From positions 1-8,090 of the forward strand of contig DYTA01000046.1 of the NCBI GenBank assembly GCA_020726205.1: a stretch of 8,090 nt of DNA, in the 5' to 3' direction. Below the pieces are notes generated by a model that was not told the origin of the DNA, did not search any database, and saw only the letters and a program-made list of their open reading frames with translations. This document shows, piece by piece, positions 1-6,600 of this stretch. Both the position numbers and the translations under genes were made by a program. The stretch comes from Nitrosospira multiformis (GTDB taxonomy: Bacteria; Pseudomonadota; Gammaproteobacteria; Burkholderiales; UBA11063). Each line of letters starts with the position of its first letter. Within the stretch, counting starts at the first letter, position 1.

Positions 1-566
1 CCTTTTTGTTCCAAGTTAACTACTTTGCGAACTTTATTAATTGAATAAGTAGCTTTGATTACATCATCCAGAGATGATAAATTTCCAATATTGGTACCAA
101 CAAAATATACTACATTATCTACAGTTATTACTTGTAGTGCGCTTGAGTCGATATCATATTGAACTTCAATTAATTGATTTACATCATTAGTTATTGAAGA
201 ATTAACATTTAATGATGGACTATCTGGTGCTGTTGCCACAGTTAAATAGTTAAATACTTTATTTGTACTAGGCCATTTTTTACAAATTGATTCAGCTGTT
301 GCTTTATCATTATTGCTAGCAACTTGTCCTACTAATAAAACATTATAGTGATCAACAACAATTTTGATTTTTCCACTTGGAACTTGATCATCTAAAATAT
401 TGCTTAGTCTTTTTGCTAATGCTTGATCATCATCTTTTTGATTTTGTGCTTCGGTAACATAAGGTGCTGTAAGTTGGGCGTTTACTTTAAAAGACGCTTC
501 AGTCGAACATGAACTAACTAAAATAGATAATCCTGCAAATATAAGTAGTGAGCTTAATTTTTTCAT
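1..566 (-). CDS. BON-domain outer-membrane lipoprotein (DolP/OsmY-like), 3' end cut by window edge
   Basis: I translated this by hand: 188 codons are visible from the ATG at 566-564, and the frame is still open at position 1. The N-terminus MKKLSSLLIFAGLSILVSSC is a lipoprotein signal peptide with a lipobox (VSS-Cys20), so the mature protein should be lipid-anchored at Cys20. Two BON-like repeats follow. The first is at about residues 46-110, with the core LLVGQV and hallmark glycine Gly80. The second is at about residues 125-185, with the core VYFVGT and Gly157. Dual-BON lipoproteins such as E. coli DolP (formerly YraP, about 191 aa) bind anionic phospholipid at the outer membrane and support envelope integrity. 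The visible length suggests only a few C-terminal residues are missing. The start is the first possible one, because an in-frame stop lies at 578-576. Upstream AAAGG is the only Shine-Dalgarno-like sequence and is rather distant. OsmY-type periplasmic BON proteins are the alternative, but they lack the lipobox. The gene is divergent from ubiD. Confidence 0.85.
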   Translation of the reverse strand, partial: MKKLSSLLIFAGLSILVSSCSTEASFKVNAQLTAPYVTEAQNQKDDDQALAKRLSNILDDQVPSGKIKIVVDHYNVLLVGQVASNNDKATAESICKKWPSTNKVFNYLTVATAPDSPSLNVNSSITNDVNQLIEVQYDIDSSALQVITVDNVVYFVGTNIGNLSSLDDVIKATYSINKVRKVVNLEQK

Positions 567-611
567 ACTAATGGTTTAATTACCTTTATAAAAATGATAT
601 TACATAATGTT

Positions 612-620
612 ATTCTAACA
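612..620 (-). promoter_or_regulatory. Candidate extended -10 promoter for the BON lipoprotein
   Basis: Read on the minus strand, this is TGTTAGAAT: an extended -10 TG motif, one spacer base, then TAGAAT, which matches TATAAT at five of six positions. No convincing -35 sits 16-18 bases upstream, as expected for an extended -10 promoter. The predicted RNA start is about 40 bases before the lipoprotein ATG. The element shares bases with the left arm of the inverted repeat at 614-629. This is a motif-based inference only. Confidence 0.4.
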
Positions 621-629
621 CATGTTAGA
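614..629. repeat. Perfect 7-2-7 inverted repeat, possible operator
   Basis: TCTAACA at 614-620 and TGTTAGA at 623-629 are exact reverse complements separated by CA. The symmetry and 16-base length fit a dimeric repressor site better than an RNA hairpin, because the spacer is only two bases. The repeat covers the proposed -10 of the minus-strand lipoprotein gene and lies about 110 bases upstream of the ubiD start. A bound protein would be expected to affect the lipoprotein gene first. I recognise no known regulator consensus, and in AT-rich DNA a chance repeat is possible. Confidence 0.35.
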
Positions 630-701
630 TTGCATAAATTAAAATTTATTTTTACATAATCTTTATTTTTACTTATTCATTATGTTTATTGAATATTAAC
701 A

Positions 702-710
702 TGATAAAAT
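702..710 (+). promoter_or_regulatory. Candidate extended -10 promoter for ubiD
   Basis: TGATAAAAT consists of an extended TG, one base, then TAAAAT, which matches the -10 consensus at five of six positions. The predicted start, near 717, gives a short leader holding the ubiD ribosome-binding site AAAGGA at 725-730. No good -35 was found at the standard spacing. TTGAAT at 689-694 is too close to pair with this -10. Confidence 0.4.
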
Positions 711-739
711 CTAGTAAAGTAAATAAAGGAATATTATAA

Positions 740-2215
740 ATGGAATATCGTGATCTAAGAGAGTTTATCGAGCAATTAGAATCATCTGGTGAATTAATTA
801 GGGTACAACAGGAAGTATCTCCTCATCTTGAAATGACCTCATTATGTGATAAAATTTTAAAAAATAATGGTCCAGCTGTTTTGTTTGAAAATCCAAGTGG
901 AAGCAAAATCCCTGTTTTAGGTAATTTATTTGGGACTACTAGACGAGTTGCATTAGGTATGGGAAAAGAAAGTATTGCAGATCTGTGGCAAGTTGGAGAG
1001 TTTCTGGCTGAATTAAAAGAACCTCAACCACCAAAAGGTCTAAAAGATGCATGGAATAAGTTACCAATGCTAAAACAATTATATAATATGTTACCTAAAA
1101 TAATTAAAAATGCACCAGTTCATCATACTGTCATTAATAAAGAAGATGTTGATTTATCCATTTTACCTATTTGGCACTGTCACGCAGAAGATGTTGCACC
1201 TTTAATTACGTGGGGATTGGTTGTTACTCGAGGTCCAAATAAAAAACGCCAAAATTTAGGTATTTATCGCCAGCAAGTGATTGCTAAAAATCGTGTGATT
1301 ATGCGATGGTTATCTCATAGAGGTGGTGCATTAGATTATCGTGAGCATTGTCAGCAGTTTCCCGATAAACCTTATCCGATTGCTGTTGTTTTAGGTTGTG
1401 ATCCTGCTACTATTTTGGGTGCTGTTACACCTGTGCCAGACAGCTTATCGGAGTATCAATTTGCTGGATTATTGAGGGGGAAAAGAACAGAATTAACAAG
1501 TTGTTTATTATCTGATTTACAAGTTCCTGCATATGCTGAAATTGTTTTGGAGGGGTTTATTTATCCTAATGATGTAGCTGTTGAGGGACCATATGGCGAT
1601 CATACTGGTTACTATAATGAACAAGATACTTTTCCTGTTATGACGATTGAGACAATTACAATGCGTAAAAATCCAATTTATCATAGCACATATACAGGTA
1701 AACCTGTTGATGAACCTGCTATTTTAGGTGAGGCATTAAATGAGGTATTTGTACCATTAATTCAAAAACAATTTCCTGAAATTGTTGATTTTTATTTACC
1801 ACTAGAAGGTTGTAGTTATCGCTTAGCTGTGGTTTCGATTAAAAAACAATATGCAGGTCATGCGAAAAGAGTTATGCTTGGTATTTGGAGTTTTTTACGC
1901 CAATTTATGTATACTAAGTTTATCATTGTGGTTGATGATGATGTTAATATTCGAGACTGGAATGATGTGATATGGGCGTTAACTACTAGGGTAGACCCAA
2001 TCAGAGATACAACAATGATAGATAGGACTCCAATTGATTATTTAGATTTTGCTTCACCTATTTCTGGTTTAGGTAGTAAAATGGGAATAGATGCAACCAA
2101 TAAAATTCATGGTGAGACAAGTCGAGAATGGGGGCGAGTTATTGTTGCAGATCATCAGGTAACGAGTAAAATGGATGCACTCTATGAGCAACTATTTAAA
2201 AATAATGATAACTGA
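740..2215 (+). CDS. ubiD: 3-octaprenyl-4-hydroxybenzoate carboxy-lyase (UbiD)
   Basis: This protein of 491 residues is close to the 497 of E. coli UbiD and is full length. UbiD removes the carboxyl group from 3-polyprenyl-4-hydroxybenzoate in ubiquinone synthesis, using prenylated FMN made by UbiX and a divalent metal. The start [10 protein letters not shown] and the segment [13 protein letters not shown] are typical of proteobacterial UbiD. By family correspondence, the metal and cofactor ligands are Asn172 and Arg177 (NLGIYRQQ), His193 (WLSHRGGA) and Glu238 (LSEYQFAG). The catalytic acid pair is Glu282 and Asp287 ([12 protein letters not shown]). Asn172, Glu238 and Asp287 sit at a constant three-residue offset from E. 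coli Asn175, Glu241 and Asp290, which I recall from the family. AAAGGA at 725-730 is well spaced from the ATG. The gene is divergent from the BON lipoprotein, no strong terminator follows it, and no ubiX is present in the window. A UbiD-family enzyme acting on another aromatic acid is possible but less likely given the N-terminus. Confidence 0.95.
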   Translation: MEYRDLREFIEQLESSGELIRVQQEVSPHLEMTSLCDKILKNNGPAVLFENPSGSKIPVLGNLFGTTRRVALGMGKESIADLWQVGEFLAELKEPQPPKGLKDAWNKLPMLKQLYNMLPKIIKNAPVHHTVINKEDVDLSILPIWHCHAEDVAPLITWGLVVTRGPNKKRQNLGIYRQQVIAKNRVIMRWLSHRGGALDYREHCQQFPDKPYPIAVVLGCDPATILGAVTPVPDSLSEYQFAGLLRGKRTELTSCLLSDLQVPAYAEIVLEGFIYPNDVAVEGPYGDHTGYYNEQDTFPVMTIETITMRKNPIYHSTYTGKPVDEPAILGEALNEVFVPLIQKQFPEIVDFYLPLEGCSYRLAVVSIKKQYAGHAKRVMLGIWSFLRQFMYTKFIIVVDDDVNIRDWNDVIWALTTRVDPIRDTTMIDRTPIDYLDFASPISGLGSKMGIDATNKIHGETSREWGRVIVADHQVTSKMDALYEQLFKNNDN

Positions 2216-2218
2216 AAA

Positions 2219-2234
2219 TTTATCAAATGATAAA
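2219..2234. repeat. Short AT-rich inverted repeat just after ubiD
   Basis: TTTATCA at 2219-2225 and TGATAAA at 2228-2234 are exact reverse complements with AA between them, starting four bases after the ubiD stop. As RNA this could form a six-pair stem with a four-base loop. It is very AT-rich and lacks a following T run, so it is unlikely to be an efficient intrinsic terminator. It might protect the 3' end of the mRNA or be a protein site just upstream of the next promoter. Confidence 0.3.
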
Positions 2235-2255
2235 ACATTTGCTGTATGTTTGATA

Positions 2256-2264
2256 TGTTATAAT
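2256..2264 (+). promoter_or_regulatory. Strong candidate extended -10 promoter for the small membrane-protein genes
   Basis: TGTTATAAT holds an exact TATAAT (2259-2264) preceded by an extended TG one base upstream. This is the best -10 match seen in the window. The -35 is weak: TTGCTG at 2239-2244 is only 14 bases away. Transcription would start near 2271, giving a leader of about 26 bases before the 40-codon gene at 2297. This suggests the small genes have their own promoter rather than depending only on readthrough from ubiD. Confidence 0.55.
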
Positions 2265-2296
2265 ACCAGTAAAATTTAAAAGTGGAAGTGAAATTA

Positions 2297-2419
2297 ATGA
2301 ATGGTATAATTAATTGGCTGTTAGAAAATTTACACAGTTCACAAAATAGAATAATTAAATATAGGCAAAACTGGTTTTGGTATTTGCTTGGTTTAATTTT
2401 ATTAATAATAGTTGTTTAA
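2297..2419 (+). CDS. 40-residue single-pass membrane peptide, unknown function
   Basis: I translated this short frame by hand, and I do not recognise it. It begins MNGIINWLLENLHSSQNRII and ends in a hydrophobic segment from about residue 26 to 40 (WFWYLLGLILLIIVV) that reaches the C-terminus. The central part carries basic residues (Arg18, Lys21, Arg23), so a cytoplasmic N-terminus with a tail-anchored or single-pass helix is likely by the positive-inside rule. GGAAG at 2284-2288 is a good ribosome-binding site eight bases before the ATG, and a strong -10 lies upstream at 2259-2264. The next gene begins 29 bases after the stop with an excellent ribosome-binding site, which supports co-transcription. 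The precise translation signals and coherent membrane segment argue for a real gene, but a frame this short could arise by chance. Confidence 0.6.
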   Translation: MNGIINWLLENLHSSQNRIIKYRQNWFWYLLGLILLIIVV

Positions 2420-2448
2420 AATTTTAATCTCAAATTAAGGAGAATTCG

Positions 2449-2625
2449 ATGACAGATCTTAATATGCATCCTGAAACGCCTAATGACAATGAAATTTCGT
2501 CAGAAAAAAAACCTTGTCGAGTAAAAACTTTTTTTACTAGCGAAGCCAAAGAAGGTCAAAGAGTATTAAATTGGAAATTTGGTGTTTTAATTGCTGTAGT
2601 TTTGGTAATTGCATTTATTATCTAA
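2449..2625 (+). CDS. 58-residue single-pass membrane protein, unknown function
   Basis: I translated this by hand, and I do not recognise the family. About 40 hydrophilic residues, starting MTDLNMHPETPNDNEISSEK and including a CRVK segment at residues 23-26, precede one hydrophobic helix at about residues 43-58 (KFGVLIAVVLVIAFII) that runs to the C-terminus. The layout is like that of the 40-codon gene just upstream: a soluble N-terminus and a C-terminal membrane helix. AAGGAG at 2437-2442, six bases before the ATG, is a near-ideal ribosome-binding site and favours this start over Met6. The gene is followed 19 bases later by a terminator hairpin, so it probably ends a short two-gene message. 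Small tail-anchored proteins often act as accessory subunits or regulators of membrane complexes, but nothing here identifies a partner. Confidence 0.7.
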   Translation: MTDLNMHPETPNDNEISSEKKPCRVKTFFTSEAKEGQRVLNWKFGVLIAVVLVIAFII

Positions 2626-2644
2626 GATAAGAGGTGTAGATTAG

Positions 2645-2672
2645 GGAGCTTGAGTATTTAAGCTCCTTTTTT
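2645..2672 (+). terminator. Intrinsic terminator, possible attenuator for the 251-codon gene
   Basis: GGAGCTT at 2645-2651 pairs perfectly with AAGCTCC at 2660-2666. An additional G-U pair closes a six-base loop, and six T residues follow at 2667-2672. This is a textbook Rho-independent terminator for the two small genes upstream. It ends only four bases before the Shine-Dalgarno sequence of the next gene (2677-2682), which leaves no room for a conventional promoter between them. The gene at 2694 must then be read either through this hairpin or from an unusual overlapping promoter. Confidence 0.85.
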
Positions 2673-2676
2673 CAAT

Positions 2677-2682
2677 AAGGAG
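2677..2682 (+). promoter_or_regulatory. Shine-Dalgarno of the 251-codon gene, able to pair with the terminator arm
   Basis: AAGGAG is a strong ribosome-binding site placed 11 bases before the ATG at 2694, somewhat far. A GTG at 2688-2690 lies at ideal distance but is followed at once by TAA. AAGGAGTT at 2677-2684 can pair over eight positions (one G-U) with AGCTCCTT at 2661-2668, across an eight-base loop. That pairing would hide the site whenever the terminator stem is not formed. Confidence 0.55.
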
Positions 2683-2693
2683 TTATAGTGTAA

Positions 2694-3449
2694 ATGAAGT
2701 ATCTTTTATGGCTTTATGTAGCAAATATTTCAAATCGCTTTCGTTGGTTTGGAATGACTGTTTTTCGAATATGTGTTGTATTATTAGGTGGTTTACACCT
2801 TCTTCTGGCTACACATAACCGTCCAATGTACTATGATTCTATTCAGCATTATATCAATTTAACTTGGATTTATGCGGTATTGTCACTCTTATTAATGTTT
2901 TTACCAAGTCAAAAATATATTTTTAGTATTTTGTCTATTTATAAAAAAGATCGGTTTATTCGTGAAAATATTATTGCTAAAGTATTACGTTTAGTAAAGC
3001 TAATTGTTAAACATGATTTTTTTGATATGAGTTATTCTAAAGGTTTATATAATAAATTAGTTACCGCCAAAAGAATAAAATGGCTATGTATTGCTTTATA
3101 TATTTATGATGTATATAAAGCATATAGACGTGCTGTTGGTGATTTATTAACATTATTAGTTTTGTATTTTGGATTTGTTTGTGCAACGTGGCTTTATGTT
3201 AAGCTAACTGGGGTAAATCTTTATTATTATCCGTCTATTTCATGGAGCATTGGCTGGGTAATTGCTCTAAGTAGTTTCTTAATTCTTAAAGTAATTTTTT
3301 TACCAAGCTTTAGTACGATTAAATCTGTAATTATTAAACTTGTAATTAGTATGGTATTACACAAATTTGGTTTAGTTAAAGCAGGTTATAAGTTAGATGA
3401 AAAAATTGATTCTTATCAGCCAAAAAATGAGGGAGTTAATAATGCCTAA
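2694..3449 (+). CDS. Multi-pass membrane protein of 251 residues, unknown function
   Basis: I do not recognise a family. Four hydrophobic segments are visible at about residues 21-40, 55-72, 150-170 and 183-204, with a weaker one near 211-224. Between the second and third lies a long basic, amphipathic stretch (about 84-149: KKDRFIR, VLRLVKLIVKHD, AKRIKW, YKAYRRA), likely cytoplasmic and lying along the membrane or an RNA/DNA surface. The C-terminus (about 226-251) is polar. No catalytic motif or transporter signature is apparent. The start ATG is preceded by AAGGAG at 2677-2682. The protein has few acidic residues outside the tail. It overlaps the next gene by eight bases, suggesting translational coupling and perhaps a two-protein membrane complex. 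A terminator hairpin stands immediately before it, so its expression may depend on regulated readthrough. Confidence 0.85.
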   Translation: MKYLLWLYVANISNRFRWFGMTVFRICVVLLGGLHLLLATHNRPMYYDSIQHYINLTWIYAVLSLLLMFLPSQKYIFSILSIYKKDRFIRENIIAKVLRLVKLIVKHDFFDMSYSKGLYNKLVTAKRIKWLCIALYIYDVYKAYRRAVGDLLTLLVLYFGFVCATWLYVKLTGVNLYYYPSISWSIGWVIALSSFLILKVIFLPSFSTIKSVIIKLVISMVLHKFGLVKAGYKLDEKIDSYQPKNEGVNNA

Positions 3450-3633
3450 ATTTGTAATTGTATTTTTAGTTGGTAGTTTATTTAGCTTTATTTTGCAATT
3501 TTTGCTTGGTGGAGATGGTGTAATTAATTACCAGAACATTGTTATAAAAATTAACTTATCTGATTTGATGATTATGTTCTTATTACTAAGCAATTTAATT
3601 GCAGTCTTGCTATTAATTAAGCGGAAGAAATAG
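3442..3633 (+). CDS. 63-residue two-helix membrane protein, coupled to the 251-residue gene
   Basis: The family is not recognised. Two hydrophobic helices are visible at residues 4-22 (FVIVFLVGSLFSFILQFLL) and 41-59 (DLMIMFLLLSNLIAVLLLI), joined by a polar segment, with a basic tail KRKK. By the positive-inside rule both ends would be cytoplasmic, with the short loop in the periplasm. The frame is open further upstream, to an ATG at 3397. I prefer the ATG at 3442 because GAGGGAG at 3429-3435 sits six bases before it, and because the longer version would add a charged stretch (KKLILISQKMREL) deep inside the previous gene without a clear ribosome-binding site. The ATG lies within the last codons of the 251-residue gene, whose stop is at 3447-3449, so the two are probably translationally coupled. 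The general layout resembles LapA/DUF1049-like two-helix proteins, but I see no specific match. Transcription ends at the hairpin 3651-3685. Confidence 0.75.
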   Translation: MPKFVIVFLVGSLFSFILQFLLGGDGVINYQNIVIKINLSDLMIMFLLLSNLIAVLLLIKRKK

Positions 3634-3650
3634 TATAAATATACGTTAAT

Positions 3651-3685
3651 AAAAAACCTTATCTATTTAATGGATAAGGTTTTTT
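3651..3685. terminator. Bidirectional intrinsic terminator between converging genes
   Basis: CCTTATC at 3657-3663 pairs with GATAAGG at 3673-3679, around a nine-base loop. The flanking six A (3651-3656) and six T (3680-3685) extend the stem to 13 pairs. Read on the plus strand, the T run terminates the membrane-protein genes. Read on the minus strand, the A run becomes a T run that terminates yhdP, whose stop codon lies only five bases away. The symmetry fits a shared terminator for converging transcription units. Confidence 0.9.
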
Positions 3686-3690
3686 ATTAA

Positions 3691-6600
3691 CTAATTTTGT
3701 TTTAAGAAGTTAAGACTTGATTTAAAATTTTGCATAAGTTGTTTACTTATTTTGGTTTGGGTCATGTTTGGACTTTCTACATTTCCTTCAACATGATAAC
3801 TAATTGCTAATGCTTTATTAATTGGATCGCCAATAAATTTTTCACCAATATAAACGAAGAGTCCAATTAATGGATTAAGTGTAACGATTCCAGCTGTAGT
3901 AGCAGCTGTACCAGCTAAGCGAGGTTCTACAGTTAAAAAAGTGTTAATGGTATTACTTTCTAAATAATATTCACCAAAAGCACTTACATTTGCAACATCG
4001 CCTTGTAATTGCAGATCATTAATTTGCAAAGTATCGCTTTCTAACCATAAGCTAGAATTTAAGTTTTTAAAAGCAAAGCTTTTGCCAAAGAATGAGTTAA
4101 AGTTAAAATGATTTAAATTAGTGACATTAATTGAGCTCATATTAATAACACCCATTAATGCTCCAAATAATCCTGGATTGATTTTTAGTATTATTCCATC
4201 ATTAATATTTACATCAGCACGAAGCCGTAAATTTTTTCTTTGATAATCACTAAAGCTACCTTGCCAAATTGCGCTTAGATCAAGTTTACCTTGTCCTTGT
4301 TTGAAAATATTTCCTTGATTAGTTTTAGTTACCAAATTACCAAAGTTATGAATATCAGAATGTGCATTTATTGCAACATACTGTTCATTATTATTACAGG
4401 AAATACAATGGTTAACGCCATTTATATAAGTAATAGCTGAGTTATTCTTTAAAACAAAATTTTCTAAAAAAATTGAATCATTTAATTGATTAATATTTCC
4501 TCTTAAACTTCCCCAATAAAAATTATCAATATATAGGTTATCTATATATAGTTTTATATCTGGTAAGTTAAGATTTTTATAACTAACTGCTTCAGATTCT
4601 ACTGAAGTTGACTCTAATTGATTAATAGATTCTTGTAATAAGATATTTGCATTAAAATACTTATTATTCTGATATGATTCAATCTGTTGTGATTTGATTA
4701 TTAAGTCGTTGCTTTCAAAGATAATTGGAGATTCAATTTGGTTAAATGGTAATATATTTGACTCAAAATTTATCGTGGCAATAAATTGATTTATATCACT
4801 ATAATAAAAATTTGAGTTTGCAAACATTAAACGTTTTAAATCTATATTTAGGCTATTTTTTTTGGTAAAATAGTCGAATTGTCCCTCAATATCAGGCATC
4901 GTGATTTCAGTGTGTATTTGCTCAGGTGATATTAAACTAGTTATTGTACCGCCAACTAAGTTGTAATTATTTATCCAAATAGCATTGGTTTGTAACTGGA
5001 ATAAAATTGGTAATAGTTTATTTGGAGCAATTGTACTACTCTCATTACTTTGAATATCCATATTTTGTTCAAATTTATCATTTGGTGTAATTGGTGACAT
5101 TATTGGATTTGATTCTGTATTTTTTTTGTCTTGAATATTATTTATTAAATCGATCCATTGATTAGTAAACGTATTATCTAACTTCGCAATAATTACGATT
5201 GGAATACTTTCTTGCTCAGGAGTTAATTTGAATTGGTTGGTACCAACTCCAATATGCAAGTTATGTAAGATAAAGTTACTCTCAAAATTTGCATGAGCAT
5301 TAATTATATTGTTCCCTAGAGTCATGTTGACTGCCATTGACTCACTATTTAGATTTGAAGATATCTGAAGTGGCATTATTTCAGATTCAGATTTACCTAG
5401 TGGTGTAGGTGCATTAATTGTGATACCATCTAAATTACTCATGATATCAAGTCTATTAGTGTCCGTATTATAGGTTATTTTTAATTGAGTTTGACCTTGT
5501 ATAGTTGATTCAAGTGGGTAACAAAAGCTTTCAATAATTGAACTTAAGTTTAAATTAGGTGAAAATAATTCAAAAGATTTATTATTAAGTGCTTTAATTT
5601 CTAAGTCGGAGTCAAGTGTGTTAGCTGTAATTATACTTGGAATAACACCTGATTGAGAAAAATTAATTTTACCTTGCACATTATTAATAGCCAAATTAGG
5701 GGAGCTTAGGCTAATTGTTGTATTTGTTAAATCGTAATAACCAGAAAGTTTTAAGTGCTGTGGATGCTCTAATGGTAGTGATAACTTATATTGTAAAGTT
5801 CCGTCACCATCAATGTGTGCAATATTTGTTATTTTATTGATATCCTGTTTATAAGGTGAATTATTAGCAAATTCAATAAATTGATTATGTGTACCAGAGA
5901 CTACACCACTAACATTCAAAATTAAATTATTACGGGTGATGTCATTTATATTTATAGCAGTATTGCTCAAATTAAGGGATCCAAGATTACCTTGATTAAT
6001 TTTAGCTGAGAAATTTTGATTATTATCGCTAATTACACCACTTACATTGCTTATTTTGTCCCATTTTGGCATAAAGCTATAAGATATATTGTTAAATTTT
6101 CCATTGGCAGTTAATTTACCTCCTCCGTATCTAAATGGAAAAGATTCAGGTGTTCCATTTATTTTTATTTTTAAGTCTGTAATATTACCGCTATGTAAAT
6201 TATTTTTTAGATCGTTTAATAATGTTCTAGGTGTTGTTTTTGGTAAAAGTCGATAAATGCTTGGTAAACTTAAAGCCTCCAAATTGACAGATGCATTTAT
6301 ATTATTACTTTCCTGTGCGTAACTACCAATTGTATTTAATTTAAATTCTGGTGTTTGTAATTGAGTGTTAGTCCAATTTAATCTAAGTTGGTTTGATTCT
6401 ATTGTCCAGTTTAGATTAGTGCTGAAATTTTTCCAGCTATATGGATAATATAAGTATTTAGGATAGTTAATTGTTGAATTGATGAGAGTTAGTTTAATTT
6501 CACCACTAGATTCTCTTGCATTAATATTACCATTAAGATTATCAAAACTTGGAATATTGGATTCTTGAGAGGTTAATTTTACGTTAGAGAATGAGCTAAC

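Noticed and set aside
689..694. TTGAAT as the -35 of the ubiD promoter
   Set aside because: It is too close to the good extended -10 at 702-710, and at 17-base spacing the partner is only TAGTAA, a poor -10.
2219..2234. Inverted repeat after ubiD as its terminator
   Set aside because: The stem is only six or seven AT-rich pairs and has no T run after it, so efficient termination is unlikely. It is listed only as a repeat.
2650..2676. Promoter inside the terminator hairpin (TTGAGT as -35, TTCAAT as -10)
   Set aside because: Spacing is only 15 bases and the -10 is poor. The transcript would begin after the Shine-Dalgarno sequence and lose it.
2684..2689. TATAGT as a -10 element for the 251-codon gene
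   Set aside because: There is no -35 at proper spacing, and the RNA would start at the ATG itself. That would make a leaderless message and leave the strong AAGGAG unused.
3397..3441. Longer version of the 63-residue protein starting at the ATG at 3397
   Set aside because: It would overlap the previous gene by 53 bases, has no clear ribosome-binding site, and adds a charged stretch before the first helix. The ATG at 3442 has GAGGGAG at good spacing and a typical coupled overlap.
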